From assembly GCF_014646375.1 (NCBI RefSeq), contig NZ_BMNI01000006.1, forward strand, positions 122,743-186,742: a stretch of DNA of 64,000 bases, read 5' to 3'. The notes beneath the pieces are model-generated. The model searched no databases and was not told the DNA's origin. It was given only the letters and a program-made list of their open reading frames with translations. Positions 16,396-25,316 of the stretch are shown in pieces. Numbering within the stretch: the stretch's first letter is position 1; each line of letters begins with the position of its first letter. Source of the DNA: Nocardioides phosphati (GTDB lineage: Bacteria > Actinomycetota > Actinomycetes > Propionibacteriales > Nocardioidaceae). Made by a program: the position numbers and the translations under genes.

Positions 16396-17310
16396 ATGGA
16401 AGCCGTAGGAGTCATCCTCGCGCTCGGCCTGATCCTGGTGGTGGTCTTCCTCGTGAAGACCGTCCGGATCGTGCCGCAGGCGTTCGCGGGGATCGTGGAG
16501 CGGTTCGGCAAGTACCACGCGACGTTGCCGGCCGGCCTCAACATGGTGGTGCCGTTCATCGACAACGTGCGCTACATGATCGACCTGCGGGAGAACGTCG
16601 TCTCGTTCCCGCCGCAGCCGGTCATCACCGAGGACAACCTGACCGTGTCCATCGACACCGTCATCTACTTCCAGGTCAATGACCCGGTCGCCGCGACGTA
16701 CGAGATCGCCAACTACATCCAGGCGATCGAGCAGCTCACCATGACGACGCTCCGCAACATCATCGGTGGCATGACGCTGGAGCACGCGCTCACCTCGCGC
16801 GACCAGATCAACACCGGCCTGCGTGGCGAGCTCGACGGCGCCACCGGCAAGTGGGGCATCCGCGTCAACCGTGTCGAGCTCAAGGGCATCGACCCGCCGG
16901 CCTCGATCTCCGACGCGATGGAGCAGCAGATGCGCGCGGAGCGCTCCAAGCGCGCCGCGATCCTCACGGCCGAGGGTGAGCGCCAGTCCGCGATCCTCAC
17001 CGCCGAGGGCAACAAGCAGTCCGCGATCCTGACCGCCGAGGGCGCCAAGGCGTCGCAGATCCTGACGGCCGAGGGTGACCGCGAGGCTGCGATCCTCCGT
17101 GCGCAGGGTGAGGCCCAGGCGATCGCCCAGGTCTTCCAGGCGATCCATGACGGCAACCCCGACCAGAAGCTGCTGGCCTACCAGTACCTCCAGGCGATGC
17201 CGAAGCTGGCCGAGGGCTCGGCCAACAAGGTCTGGATCCTGCCGAGCGAGTTCAGCAAGGCGCTCGACGGCCTGGGCCGGCTCGCGCCGGAGGGCGACCA
17301 GAAGGCGTGA
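16396..17310 (+). CDS. SPFH/stomatin-family membrane scaffold protein
   Basis: 304 residues. An N-terminal membrane anchor (VGVILALGLILVVVFLV) is followed by the SPFH/band-7 domain (about 25-185: IVERFGKYHATLPAGLNMVVPFID, DLRENVVSFPPQPVITEDN) and a long coiled coil. Residues about 188-242 are five tandem 11-residue repeats of the type AILTAEG-x4, a hendecad coiled coil for oligomerisation. Such proteins form large ring or cage assemblies in membrane domains. The start ATG 16396 follows GGGGGAG and the nfeD stop. Confidence 0.95.
   Translation: MEAVGVILALGLILVVVFLVKTVRIVPQAFAGIVERFGKYHATLPAGLNMVVPFIDNVRYMIDLRENVVSFPPQPVITEDNLTVSIDTVIYFQVNDPVAATYEIANYIQAIEQLTMTTLRNIIGGMTLEHALTSRDQINTGLRGELDGATGKWGIRVNRVELKGIDPPASISDAMEQQMRAERSKRAAILTAEGERQSAILTAEGNKQSAILTAEGAKASQILTAEGDREAAILRAQGEAQAIAQVFQAIHDGNPDQKLLAYQYLQAMPKLAEGSANKVWILPSEFSKALDGLGRLAPEGDQKA
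16957..17121 (+). repeat. Five 33-bp in-gene repeats coding an 11-residue motif
   Basis: Within the SPFH gene the codons for AILTAEG recur every 33 bp (for example GCGATCCTCACGGCCGAG), with diverging wobble bases. They encode the hendecad coiled coil. Confidence 0.8.
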
Positions 17311-18077
17311 GCCCGCTCGAGATGGCGGCGATCCTCCTCGCGGGGGTCGCCGCCGGCACGATCAACACCGTGGTGGGGTCGGGGACGCTGGTGACGTTCC
17401 CGACCCTCCTCGCGTTCGGCGTCCCCCCGGTGACCGCCAACATCTCCAATGCCATCGGCCTGGTCCCCGGGTCCGTCTCGGGCGCCATCGGCTACCGCCG
17501 CGAGCTCGCCGGGCAGCGCGAGCGGGTGATGCGCCTGGCCTCCGCGACGCTGATCGGCGCGACCGCCGGAGCGTTGCTGCTCCTGGTGCTGCCGTCGGCG
17601 GCGTTCCGGGCGATCGTGCCGGTGCTCGTCCTGCTCGGCCTGGTCCTCGTCGTCCTGCAGCCCCGCATCTCGCGCGCCGTCGCGCGCCGCCACGAGCGGC
17701 TCGGTGGCCTCCCGGCGAACGGCGCGGGCTGGGTGTGGCCCGCGATCCTCGGCGTCGGTGTCTACTGCGGCTACTTCGGCGCCGCGCAGGGTGTGCTCTG
17801 CATGGCTGTGCTCGGCGCCGGTGTCGACGACACCCTCCAGCGGCTCAACGGCGTCAAGAACGTCCTCGCCGCCCTCGGCAACGGCGTCGCAGGCGCCGTC
17901 TTCGTGATCGCCGCCTTCGGCTCGATCGACTGGCTCGTCGTCGCGCTCATCGCGGTCGGCGCGACCATCGGTGGCCAGCTCGGGGCCTCGTGGGGCCGCC
18001 GCCTCCCGGCGCCCGCCCTGCGCGCCCTGATCGTGGTCGTCGGCACCATCGCCCTGGTGCGCTTCCTCTTCGCCTGA
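17307..18077 (+). CDS. TSUP-family (TauE/SafE) membrane permease
   Basis: 256 residues with about eight transmembrane segments in two homologous halves. The sequence GTINTVVGSGTLVTFPTLL and the later GVYCGYFGAAQGVLCM are the signature glycine-rich re-entrant motifs of the 4-toluene sulfonate uptake permease / sulfite exporter TauE family. These move sulfite, sulfoacetate or related anions, but the substrate is not predictable here. The GTG start overlaps the SPFH stop by 4 bp (GTGA), so the genes are translationally coupled. Confidence 0.9.
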   Translation: MSPLEMAAILLAGVAAGTINTVVGSGTLVTFPTLLAFGVPPVTANISNAIGLVPGSVSGAIGYRRELAGQRERVMRLASATLIGATAGALLLLVLPSAAFRAIVPVLVLLGLVLVVLQPRISRAVARRHERLGGLPANGAGWVWPAILGVGVYCGYFGAAQGVLCMAVLGAGVDDTLQRLNGVKNVLAALGNGVAGAVFVIAAFGSIDWLVVALIAVGATIGGQLGASWGRRLPAPALRALIVVVGTIALVRFLFA

Positions 18078-18116
18078 CCGCAGCCCGCTCGGCCAACCCG
18101 GCCGGGCGCAGCCAGC

Positions 18117-19058
18117 TCAGTCGACGTGAGCGTCGAGCCAGCGACCGAGCTCGTCGTAGAAGCGGCCCCGGGGTTCGGGCCGCGACAGGGCCAGGTCGTG
18201 GAGCCCACCGTCGATCGACACCACGGTGACGTCCGTGCCGAGCGTCGGAGCCCAGCGCCCGATCTGCGCGACGTCGAGCACGACGTCGCTCGAGAGCGCG
18301 ACCTCGTCCACCACGGGCGACGAGCCCGAGCGTGCCGAGGCGAGCACGAGGACCGGCACGGTCAGGCCGAGGCCCGCCTGGAGGCGGGCGTGGCCCTTGC
18401 GGATCGCGCTGATCCAGCCGAAGCGGACGGGGAAGGAGTCGGCGGGCTTCCAGCCGAGGTCGTACTCCCACTCGCCCGCGAGGGTGCGGTGGAGGCTCTG
18501 GCCGTAGGTGCCGCTCACGTTGCGCGGCATGACTGCCATCGGTGCGAGGCGTCCGAGCACGTGGATCACCGAGGTGCCCCAGCTCCTCATCCACGCCGGG
18601 CCCTGCAGGTCGAACCACGGAGAGTTGAGCACGATGCCGGCGGTCGCGACGGCCCGGTCCGCCACCCACAGCGGCACCGTCAGCCCGCCCGTGGAGTGCG
18701 CGCTGAGGACGACGTGGTCATGACCGTCGCGCTCGGTGATCCGCTGCCACGCGGCGTCGAGCTCGGACCAGTACTCCCGGAGGTCGGCCACGTAGTTCGG
18801 CGTCTGGTGGGGCAGGATCGAGCGGCCGTACTTGCGCAGGTCCAGCGCGTAGAAGTCGTAGCCCCGCTCGGTCCACCACTCGGCGTACCCGGTCTGGAAG
18901 AAGTAGTCGCAGAAGCCGTGCACGTAGAGCACGGCCTTGCGCGTCGTGGCGTGCGCCGGGCGCTTCACGAGGGTGGCGACGACACGGCCCTCGTCGTCGT
19001 CGGGGAGCTCGATGGTCTCGGCGGTGTACGGGTCGCCCAGGACGTCGGTCTGCGTCAT
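18117..19058 (-). CDS. Alpha/beta hydrolase (lysophospholipase-like)
   Basis: 313 residues. VLYVHGFCDYFFQTGYAEWW, DLRKYGRS and the nucleophile elbow SAHSTGG resemble the monoacylglycerol lipase/lysophospholipase group. An Asp in the region of LDVAQIG and a late His (GGLHDLALS) would complete the triad. The start codon ATG 19058 overlaps the stop of the upstream (frameshifted) membrane gene in an ATGA, so the two are in one operon. Convergent with the TSUP gene. Confidence 0.9.
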   Translation of the reverse strand: MTQTDVLGDPYTAETIELPDDDEGRVVATLVKRPAHATTRKAVLYVHGFCDYFFQTGYAEWWTERGYDFYALDLRKYGRSILPHQTPNYVADLREYWSELDAAWQRITERDGHDHVVLSAHSTGGLTVPLWVADRAVATAGIVLNSPWFDLQGPAWMRSWGTSVIHVLGRLAPMAVMPRNVSGTYGQSLHRTLAGEWEYDLGWKPADSFPVRFGWISAIRKGHARLQAGLGLTVPVLVLASARSGSSPVVDEVALSSDVVLDVAQIGRWAPTLGTDVTVVSIDGGLHDLALSRPEPRGRFYDELGRWLDAHVD

Positions 19059-19656
19059 GCGGGGGAGTCTGTCAGGCGACGGCGCAGCACGAGGAGCAGA
19101 CCCGCGACGAAGCCTCCGAGCGTTCCCAGTGCCTCGTCGCCGAGGGTGTCCTCGTAGGCGGTATCGAGCTCGGTGCCCCGGCGGATGAAGGTGTACCACT
19201 CGCCGAGCTCCCACCCGATGGCCAGCAGTGCCCCGATCCCGGCCACCAGGAGCACCACCTGCCAGCCTCGCGTGATGCCGGTGGTCAGCAGCAGGCCGAT
19301 GCCGGCGCTCAGCGGGATCCAGTTCATGAAGTGGTTGAGGTCGTCCCACCACACGACGGTGTCGTAGAGGTCGAGCGTGTTGCCGGTGACGTCGACCAGC
19401 ACGGCACCATCACGAGAGTGAAGGCCGCCCACGGCACGGGGGAGTAGAGGCCGGAGCGCCGCTGGTGCAGCCACCACAGGGCCGGGACGGCAAGCATCAT
19501 CACCGGGTACGCCGCCAGCCGGGCGCCGAACGCCTTGCCCTCGAACCGCTCGATGCCGGGCACGAACGTCGCAACGGCGAGCTGGGCGATCGTGGCCGCC
19601 AGCACGAGCACGGCCGTGGCCAGGAAGATCCGCGGGCCGGGCCGCCGCTCGCTCAT
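19055..19656 (-). pseudogene. Frameshifted multi-helix membrane protein (DUF2238/YjdF-like)
   Basis: Two overlapping frames form one protein if a single base is restored near 19399-19407. The first frame (from ATG 19656) reads MSERRPGPRIFL... to WAAFTLVMV, and the second continues VLVDVTGNTLDLYDTVVWWD...GWELGEWYTF to the stop at 19055. The span is 602 bp, one short of a multiple of three, consistent with a 1-base deletion and a 200-residue product of about five to six transmembrane helices. The D-x2-N...W-x2-DLNHFMNW and YEDTLGDE...LGTLGG pattern resembles the YjdF/DUF2238 membrane family. The cause may be a real mutation or a sequencing error at a C/G run. Confidence 0.8.
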
Positions 19657-19663
19657 GCGCTGG

Positions 19664-19669
19664 AGTCTA
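19664..19669 (-). promoter_or_regulatory. -10 element, leaderless membrane gene/hydrolase operon
   Basis: TAGACT on the minus strand, 7 nt before ATG 19656. Confidence 0.55.
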
Positions 19670-19701
19670 GGTTCCCGGCTGGAGGGAATGGGGGAGGACG
19701 G

Positions 19702-19730
19702 TATATGGTTGACATGTCATCTACCAAGGA
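19702..19730 (+). promoter_or_regulatory. Palindromic operator and RBS before the flavin monooxygenase
   Basis: A 10-bp perfect palindrome TGACATGTCA (19710-19719) sits in an AT-rich island right after a TATATG -10-like element (19702-19707), where a repressor would block the transcript start. AAGGAG (19725-19730) is the ribosome-binding site of the following gene. Confidence 0.55.
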
Positions 19731-19739
19731 GTGATGGAC

Positions 19740-20882
19740 ATGCAGCTCGGCATCTTCACCGTCGGCGACGTGACGCCGGACCCGACGAACGGCACGACGC
19801 CGACCGAGTACGAGAAGATCAAGAACACGATCATCCTGGCGAAGAAGGCCGAGGAGATCGGGTTGGACGTCTTCGCGACCGCGGAGCACCACAACCCGCC
19901 GTTCGCCTCCCCGGGCAACCCGCCGATCCTGCTCAGCGCCATCGCCGCCCAGACCGAGAAGCTGATCGTGAGCACGGCGACCACGCTGATCACGACCAAC
20001 GACCCGGTGCGGCTGGCCGAGGACTACGCCTACCTGCAGCACGTCTCCGACGGCCGGATGGACCTGATGCTCGGCCGCGGCAACACCGGCCCGGTCTACC
20101 CGTGGTTCGGCAAGGACATCCGCGACGGCATCCCGCTCGCGATCGAGAACTACGACCTGCTGCACCGGCTGTGGCGCGAGGACGTCGTCAACTGGGAGGG
20201 CAAGTACCGCACGCCCCTCCAGGGCTTCACCTCGACGCCGCGCCCGCTCGACGGCGTACCTCCGTTCGTGTGGCACGGCTCGATCCGGAGCCCCGAGATC
20301 GCCGAGCAGGCGGCGTACTACGGCAACGGGTTCTTCGCGAACCACATCTTCTGGCCGGCCTCGCACACCGAGCAGATGGTCCGCCTCTACCGCCAGCGGT
20401 TCGAGCACTACGGCCACGGTGACGCCGACCAGGCGATCGTCGGCCTCGGCGGGCAGTTCTTCATGCGCAGGAACAGCCAGGACGCCGTCCGGGAGTACCG
20501 CCCGTACTTCGACGTCTCGCCGGTCTACGGCCACGGTCCGTCGCTGGAGGACTTCTCCTCGCAGACCCCGCTGACGGTCGGCTCGCCCCAGCAGGTGCTG
20601 GAGCGCACGCTGGGCTTCCGCGACTACGTCGGTGACTACCAGCGCCAGCTCTTCCTGGTCGACCACTCCGGCCTGCCGATCAAGACGGTGCTGGAGCAGA
20701 TGGACCTGCTCGGCGAGATCCTCCCGGACCTGCGGGCCGGCTTCGCGGAGGGCCGGCCGGCGCACATCCCCGACGCTCCGACCCACGGCGCGCGCGTCGC
20801 TGCTGCCGGCGGAGCCCACGACGCGACGGTGTACGCCGGGGCCGACGCCGCGACCGGCAGCCGGGCGGAGGACGCGCGATGA
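19740..20882 (+). CDS. FMN-dependent luciferase-like monooxygenase, CE1758 family
   Basis: 380 residues with the bacterial luciferase-like TIM barrel. MQLGIFTVGDVTPDPTNG, the TAEHHNPPFASPGNPP segment and LMLGRGNTGPVYPWFG match the CE1758 group of actinobacterial monooxygenases. ATG 19740 gives the best spacing (9 nt) to AAGGAG and yields the typical N-terminus; GTG 19731 and ATG 19734 are alternatives. The C-terminus is a long Ala/Gly-rich tail. It is coupled by a 4-bp overlap to the CE1759-type FMN reductase that supplies reduced FMN. The natural substrate is unknown. Confidence 0.93.
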   Translation: MQLGIFTVGDVTPDPTNGTTPTEYEKIKNTIILAKKAEEIGLDVFATAEHHNPPFASPGNPPILLSAIAAQTEKLIVSTATTLITTNDPVRLAEDYAYLQHVSDGRMDLMLGRGNTGPVYPWFGKDIRDGIPLAIENYDLLHRLWREDVVNWEGKYRTPLQGFTSTPRPLDGVPPFVWHGSIRSPEIAEQAAYYGNGFFANHIFWPASHTEQMVRLYRQRFEHYGHGDADQAIVGLGGQFFMRRNSQDAVREYRPYFDVSPVYGHGPSLEDFSSQTPLTVGSPQQVLERTLGFRDYVGDYQRQLFLVDHSGLPIKTVLEQMDLLGEILPDLRAGFAEGRPAHIPDAPTHGARVAAAGGAHDATVYAGADAATGSRAEDAR

Positions 20883-21535
20883 CGCGTCACCTCGTGGTCG
20901 TGTCGGCGGGGCTGTCGAGCCCGAGCTCGACGCGGATCCTGGCCGACCAGCTCGCCGCGGCGGTCGAGGAGCGGCTCGTCGGGCGCGGCGAGGACGTGCG
21001 CATCGAGGTCATCGAGCTGCGCGAGCACGCCCGGGCCCTGGCGGACAACCTGCTGACCGGGTTCCCCTCGGGTGCGCTCGCGCAGGCGGTGCAGGCGGTG
21101 GCGCAGGCGGATGCCGTGATCGCGGTGACGCCGGTCTTCTCCGCGTCCTACTCCGGGCTCTTCAAGACGTTCTTCGACGTCCTGGAGCCGGGGGCGCTCG
21201 AGGGGAAGCCCGTGCTGATGGGCGCGACGGCGGGCACGGCCCGGCACTCGCTGGTGCTCGAGCACGCCCTGCGGCCGCTCTTCAGCTACCTCAAGGCGAC
21301 GCCGGTGCCGACAGGCGTCTTCGCCGCCTCGGAGGACTTCGGCTCGAACGGCGCCTCCGAGCAGGGCAGCCGACTGGCCGCGCGTGTGGACCGCGCCGCG
21401 GCCGAGCTGGTCGCGCTGCTCGACGGTCCGTCGGCCCGGGCCGACGTACCCCCGGCACGGAAGCTGCAGGGGAGCACCGAGTTCGACCCCGAGGCAGCGG
21501 ACTTCGTCAGCTTCGACCAGCTGCTCGGGGGCTGA
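20879..21535 (+). CDS. LLM-partnered FMN reductase, CE1759 family
   Basis: 218 residues, flavodoxin-like NADPH-dependent FMN reductase fold: HLVVVSAGLSSPSSTRILADQL at the phosphate-binding loop, ADAVIAVTPVFSASYSGLFKTFFD and the LMGATAGTARHS segment. The family name comes from its constant pairing with CE1758 monooxygenases, seen here as ATGA start/stop overlap. Together they form a two-component flavin monooxygenase. Convergent with the PEBP gene, only 3 bp between stops. Confidence 0.93.
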   Translation: MTRHLVVVSAGLSSPSSTRILADQLAAAVEERLVGRGEDVRIEVIELREHARALADNLLTGFPSGALAQAVQAVAQADAVIAVTPVFSASYSGLFKTFFDVLEPGALEGKPVLMGATAGTARHSLVLEHALRPLFSYLKATPVPTGVFAASEDFGSNGASEQGSRLAARVDRAAAELVALLDGPSARADVPPARKLQGSTEFDPEAADFVSFDQLLGG

Positions 21536-21538
21536 CGC

Positions 21539-22066
21539 TCAGAACTGGTAGGTGCCCGTGATGATCGCGCGGCCCAGCGTCTTGAACGCCAGGTTGAAGC
21601 CCACGACGGCAGGCGATGCGGAGGCGTCGACGCCCAGCTTCTCCTCGCCGACGGCGGTCACCACGAAGAAGTAGCGGTGGACCTGGTCGCCCTGCGGGGG
21701 AGCGGCCCCCATGAAGTCGAGGCTGCCGCGGTCGTTGCGCACGTGGAAGGCGCCCGCGGGAAGCGAGGCGTCACCCGCGCCGGCGCCGGTGTCGAGCGAG
21801 GTCACGTCGGCCGGGATGTCACAGACCACCCAGTGCCAGAAGCCCGAGACGATCGGGGCGTCGGGGTCGAAGCAGCTGACGACGTACGACTTCGTGCCCT
21901 CGGGCGCGCCGCTCCACCTCAGCTGGGGCGAGGTGTTGCCGCCGGCGTGGACCTGGGCCTGGTCCAGCGGCTGGCCGTCGGCGACGTCGGTGCTGGTCAC
22001 CGTGAACGACGGGACGGAGGGCAGCAGCGCATAGGGATCGGGGTGCACAGGGCGGTCGAGGCTCAT
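21539..22066 (-). CDS. YbhB/YbcL-type PEBP (Raf-kinase-inhibitor-like) protein
   Basis: 175 residues of the phosphatidylethanolamine-binding protein family. The two hallmark segments are present: [20 protein letters not shown] (the DPDxP...HW ligand pocket) and the later [27 protein letters not shown]. Bacterial members bind small anionic ligands, and their role is unclear. The leaderless promoter fixes the start. Confidence 0.95.
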   Translation of the reverse strand: MSLDRPVHPDPYALLPSVPSFTVTSTDVADGQPLDQAQVHAGGNTSPQLRWSGAPEGTKSYVVSCFDPDAPIVSGFWHWVVCDIPADVTSLDTGAGAGDASLPAGAFHVRNDRGSLDFMGAAPPQGDQVHRYFFVVTAVGEEKLGVDASASPAVVGFNLAFKTLGRAIITGTYQF

Positions 22067-22073
22067 GCGAACG

Positions 22074-22079
22074 AGACTA
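22074..22079 (-). promoter_or_regulatory. -10 element, leaderless PEBP gene
   Basis: TAGTCT on the minus strand, 7 nt before ATG 22066. Confidence 0.55.
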
Positions 22080-22135
22080 GGACCACGTGCCCCGCCGGTG
22101 GAACGGTGTCGGGGTCAAGGGTGTGTTGCGGAACA

Positions 22136-23212
22136 ATGGCCGGCGTGAGTGAAGTCCTGAGCAGCACGATTGCCCGCATCCAGCCGCTCGACGCGGAGGC
22201 GGTCGCCGCCGCCGAGACCGCGCAGGCCGGCCTGGTGAAGCCCGCCGGCTCGCTCGGCGTCCTCGAGGCGCTGTCGGCCCAGCTCGCCGGCATCGCGCGC
22301 GCCTGCCCGCCGCCGGTCCCGGCGAAGCCCGCTGTGGGCGTCTTCGCGGGCGACCACGGCGTCCTCGCGCAGGGCGTCACGCCGTGGCCCTCCGACATCA
22401 CCTTCGTGATGTGCAACGTCTTCCAGGCCGGTGGCGCGGCCATCAACGTCCTCTCCCGCGCCGCGGGTGCCTCCGTCACCGTCGTCGACATGGGTGTCGC
22501 CGGCCCGTACGCCGAGGGCACGGGCCCCGGCGCCGAGCTGGTGTCGAAGAAGGTCCGTCCCGCCACGTCCGACCTCGCCAAGGGTGCGGCCATGTCGCGC
22601 GACGAGGCGATCCAGGCGCTCGAGGCAGGCATCGCCGTCGCCGACCAGCTCGTCGACGGTGGCGCCGACCTGCTGGTCACCGGTGACATGGGCATCGGCA
22701 ACACGACCCCGTCGGCGGCCCTGATCGCCGCCCTGACCGGCACCGCGGCCGACGTCGTGACCGGTCGCGGCACGGGCATCGACGACGAGACCCTCGCGCT
22801 CAAGACCGGCATCGTGGCGTCCGCCGTCGAGCGGATCGCCGAGGGAGCCGACGCGATCGACGTGCTCGCCGAGGTCGGTGGCTTCGAGCACGCCGGCATC
22901 GCGGGCTTCGTCCTCGGTGGTGCGGCTCGTGGCGTCCCGGTCGTCCTCGACGGCGTGATCGCCGGCTCCGCCGCACTCGTCGCGCAGGGCATCGCCCCGA
23001 CCGCGATCGACTACTGCGTCGCCGGCCACCGCTCGGCCGAGCCGGGCCACCGCATCGCGCTCGAGAAGCTCGCGCTGCGCCCGCTCCTCGAGCTCGACCT
23101 GCGCCTGGGCGAGGGCACCGGCGCGGTGCTCGCCACCCCGATCGTCCAGGCCTCCGCGCGCATCCTCAACGAGATGGCGACCCTCGAGTCCGTCATGGCG
23201 GGTGGCCAGTGA
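22136..23212 (+). CDS. cobT: Nicotinate-nucleotide-dimethylbenzimidazole phosphoribosyltransferase CobT
   Basis: 358 residues. KPAGSLGVLEALSAQLAGI, FAGDHGV, GDMGIGNTTPSAAL and the C-terminal GHRSAEPGHR are diagnostic. The enzyme makes alpha-ribazole phosphate for the lower ligand of cobalamin. The start is ATG 22136 or GTG 22145; an AACAAT element 7 nt before the GTG would make the latter leaderless. It overlaps the next gene by 1 bp (TGATG). No cobalamin riboswitch is visible upstream. Confidence 0.96.
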   Translation: MAGVSEVLSSTIARIQPLDAEAVAAAETAQAGLVKPAGSLGVLEALSAQLAGIARACPPPVPAKPAVGVFAGDHGVLAQGVTPWPSDITFVMCNVFQAGGAAINVLSRAAGASVTVVDMGVAGPYAEGTGPGAELVSKKVRPATSDLAKGAAMSRDEAIQALEAGIAVADQLVDGGADLLVTGDMGIGNTTPSAALIAALTGTAADVVTGRGTGIDDETLALKTGIVASAVERIAEGADAIDVLAEVGGFEHAGIAGFVLGGAARGVPVVLDGVIAGSAALVAQGIAPTAIDYCVAGHRSAEPGHRIALEKLALRPLLELDLRLGEGTGAVLATPIVQASARILNEMATLESVMAGGQ

Positions 23213-24438
23213 TGGCTGCCGACGTTCCGACGTACCCCGTCGGGCTGCGGCTCGCCGGCCGCAAGGTCCTCGTCGTCGGCGGCGGCCACGTCGCCCAGCG
23301 CCGGATCCCGACGCTGATCGCGGCCGGTGCCGACGTCCACGTCGTCGCCCGCGAGGCGACGATGGCGATCGAGGGCATGTCCGACGAGATCACCCTGACC
23401 ATCCGCGACTTCGAGCCGGCCGACCTCGACGGTGCCTGGTACGCCATCGCCGCGACCGACAACGCCGACACCAACGCCCAGGTCGCTGCCGCGGCCGAGG
23501 AGCGCAGGATCTTCTGCGTCCGCTCCGACGACGCCTCCGAGGCGACTGCCTGGACGCCCGCGGTCGGCCGTCACGACGGCCTGACCGTCGCCGTCCTCGC
23601 CAACCGCGAGCCGCGGCGTTCGGCTGCGGTGCGCGACCAGATCATGGAGGCGATGCGCTCCGGCACCGCGATCCGCTCGGACTCCGACACCCCGCGGACC
23701 CCGGGCGTGACGCTCGTCGGCGGCGGCCCGGGTGACCCCGACCTGGTCACCATCGCCGCCCGCAACGCGATCCTCTCGGCCGACGTCGTCGTCGCCGACC
23801 GCCTCGCGCCGCGCGAGCTCCTCGCCGACCTGGCCCCCGACGTCGAGCTGATCGACGTGGCCAAGCTGCCGCGTGGGCGCTACGCCAGCCAGGAGTTCAT
23901 CAACGAGGTCATCGTCGACCGCGCGAAGGCCGGCAAGCGTGTCGTCCGCTTCAAGGGCGGCGACAACTTCGTCTTCGGCCGTGGCTACGAGGAGATCCAG
24001 GCCTGCAACGCCGCCGGCGTGCCGGTCACGATCATCCCGGGCCTCTCCTCGTCGATCTCGGTCCCGGCCCGTGCCGGCATCCCGGTGACGCACCGCGGCG
24101 TGACCCACGAGTTCACCGTGATCTCCGGCCACATCCCGCCGGGGCACCCCGACTCGCTGGTCAACTGGTCCGCCGTCGCGCAGATGCAGGGCACGGTCGT
24201 GCTGCTTATGGCGGTCGAGAACGGTCCCGCGATCGCGGCCGCGCTCGTCGCCGGCGGCCGCCCCGCCGAGACGCCCGTGGCCGTCGTCATGGACGGCACG
24301 ATGCCCGACGAGCGCGTGGTCCTCTCGACCCTCGGCACGCTCGCCGCCGACATCGCGGCCGAGGGCGTGACGCCGCCGGCGATCATCGTGATCGGCGAGG
24401 TCGTCGCGGTGGCCAACCCGGAGCACTACGGCCGCTGA
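23212..24438 (+). CDS. cobA: Fused precorrin-2 dehydrogenase / uroporphyrinogen-III C-methyltransferase
   Basis: 408 residues. The N-terminal domain (about 1-150) is a CysG-N/Met8-like NAD-binding domain with VLVVGGGHVAQRRIPTLIAAGADVHVVA. The C-terminal domain (about 160-405) is the tetrapyrrole methylase with VTLVGGGPGDPDLVT, RFKGGDNFVFGRG and GVTHEFTVISGH. Together they convert uroporphyrinogen III to precorrin-2 and possibly sirohydrochlorin, feeding both siroheme and cobalamin. The stop of cobT overlaps its ATG (TGATG), so the two are translationally coupled. The fusion order is as in CysG. Confidence 0.94.
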   Translation: MAADVPTYPVGLRLAGRKVLVVGGGHVAQRRIPTLIAAGADVHVVAREATMAIEGMSDEITLTIRDFEPADLDGAWYAIAATDNADTNAQVAAAAEERRIFCVRSDDASEATAWTPAVGRHDGLTVAVLANREPRRSAAVRDQIMEAMRSGTAIRSDSDTPRTPGVTLVGGGPGDPDLVTIAARNAILSADVVVADRLAPRELLADLAPDVELIDVAKLPRGRYASQEFINEVIVDRAKAGKRVVRFKGGDNFVFGRGYEEIQACNAAGVPVTIIPGLSSSISVPARAGIPVTHRGVTHEFTVISGHIPPGHPDSLVNWSAVAQMQGTVVLLMAVENGPAIAAALVAGGRPAETPVAVVMDGTMPDERVVLSTLGTLAADIAAEGVTPPAIIVIGEVVAVANPEHYGR

Positions 24439-24446
24439 GGCCCGTC

Positions 24447-25253
24447 ATGGCTGAGATCGTCGAGGTCGCCGACCTCGCGGACCCGCGGCTCGCGGACTTC
24501 CGCGACCTGCGTGACGTCGACCTGCGCGTCTCGCTCGAGGCGGAGCACGGCCTCTTCCTGGCCGAGGGCGCCAAGGTCGTACGCCGTGCGGCCGAGGCCG
24601 GCTTCACCCCGCGCGCGTTCCTGCTCCAGCCGAAGTGGGTCGACGGGCTGGCCGACGTGCTCGTTGCGACCGACGCGCCCTGCTTCGTGCTGCCCGAGCG
24701 GGAGATCGAGCAGGTCACGGGGTTCCACCTGCACCGCGGCGCGCTGGCGTCGTTCGAGCGCAAGCCGCTGCCGGACCTCGCCTCGCTGGTCGGCCGCCCG
24801 GGGCGGCTGCGGATCGCCGTCCTCGAGGACCTCGTCGACCACGGCAACGTGGGGCTGATCTTCCGCAACGCGGCCGCGCTCGGCGTCGACGCGGTCGTGC
24901 TCACCGAGCGCGCCGCGGACCCGCTCTACCGCCGCGCCAGCAAGACGAGCATGGGCAACGTCTACGCGATGCCCTGGACGAGGGTCCGCGGCATGGAGGA
25001 CATCCTGCGCGTGCTCCGCGAGCACGACGTCGTGCCGGTGGCACTCACGCTGGCCGACGACGCGATCACGCTCGACGAGCTCGCCGCGATGCAGCACGAG
25101 CGCCTCGCCTTCGTCTTCGGCACCGAGGGCGCCGGCGTGCACCCGAAGACAGAGGCCCAGGTCGACCACCGGGTCCTGATCCCGATGGAGCCCGGCGTCG
25201 ACTCGCTCAACGTCGCCGCTGCCACCGCGGTGACCTTCTACGCCACGCGTTGA
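24447..25253 (+). CDS. SpoU/TrmH-family RNA 2'-O-methyltransferase
   Basis: 268 residues. The N-terminal RNA-binding substrate domain (about 20-110) is followed by a SPOUT methylase domain with the three motifs: DHGNVGLIFRNAAALG, FVFGTEGAGV and IPMEPGVDSLNVAAATAV (deep trefoil knot, SAM site). It most likely methylates the ribose of tRNA or 23S rRNA. The exact position is not predictable. It begins 8 bp after cobA on the same strand. Confidence 0.93.
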   Translation: MAEIVEVADLADPRLADFRDLRDVDLRVSLEAEHGLFLAEGAKVVRRAAEAGFTPRAFLLQPKWVDGLADVLVATDAPCFVLPEREIEQVTGFHLHRGALASFERKPLPDLASLVGRPGRLRIAVLEDLVDHGNVGLIFRNAAALGVDAVVLTERAADPLYRRASKTSMGNVYAMPWTRVRGMEDILRVLREHDVVPVALTLADDAITLDELAAMQHERLAFVFGTEGAGVHPKTEAQVDHRVLIPMEPGVDSLNVAAATAVTFYATR

Positions 25254-25303
25254 CGTCCTGAACTTCCTCCCACGGGCGGACGCCACGCCCGGTTCGCGCT
25301 CGC

Positions 25304-25309
25304 TAGGGT
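25304..25309 (+). promoter_or_regulatory. -10 element, leaderless SDR gene
   Basis: TAGGGT, 7 nt before ATG 25317. Confidence 0.6.
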
Positions 25310-25316
25310 GCGTCGC

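Noticed and set aside
22067..22135. Cobalamin riboswitch before cobT
   Set aside because: The 69-bp gap is too short and has no B12-box-like sequence.
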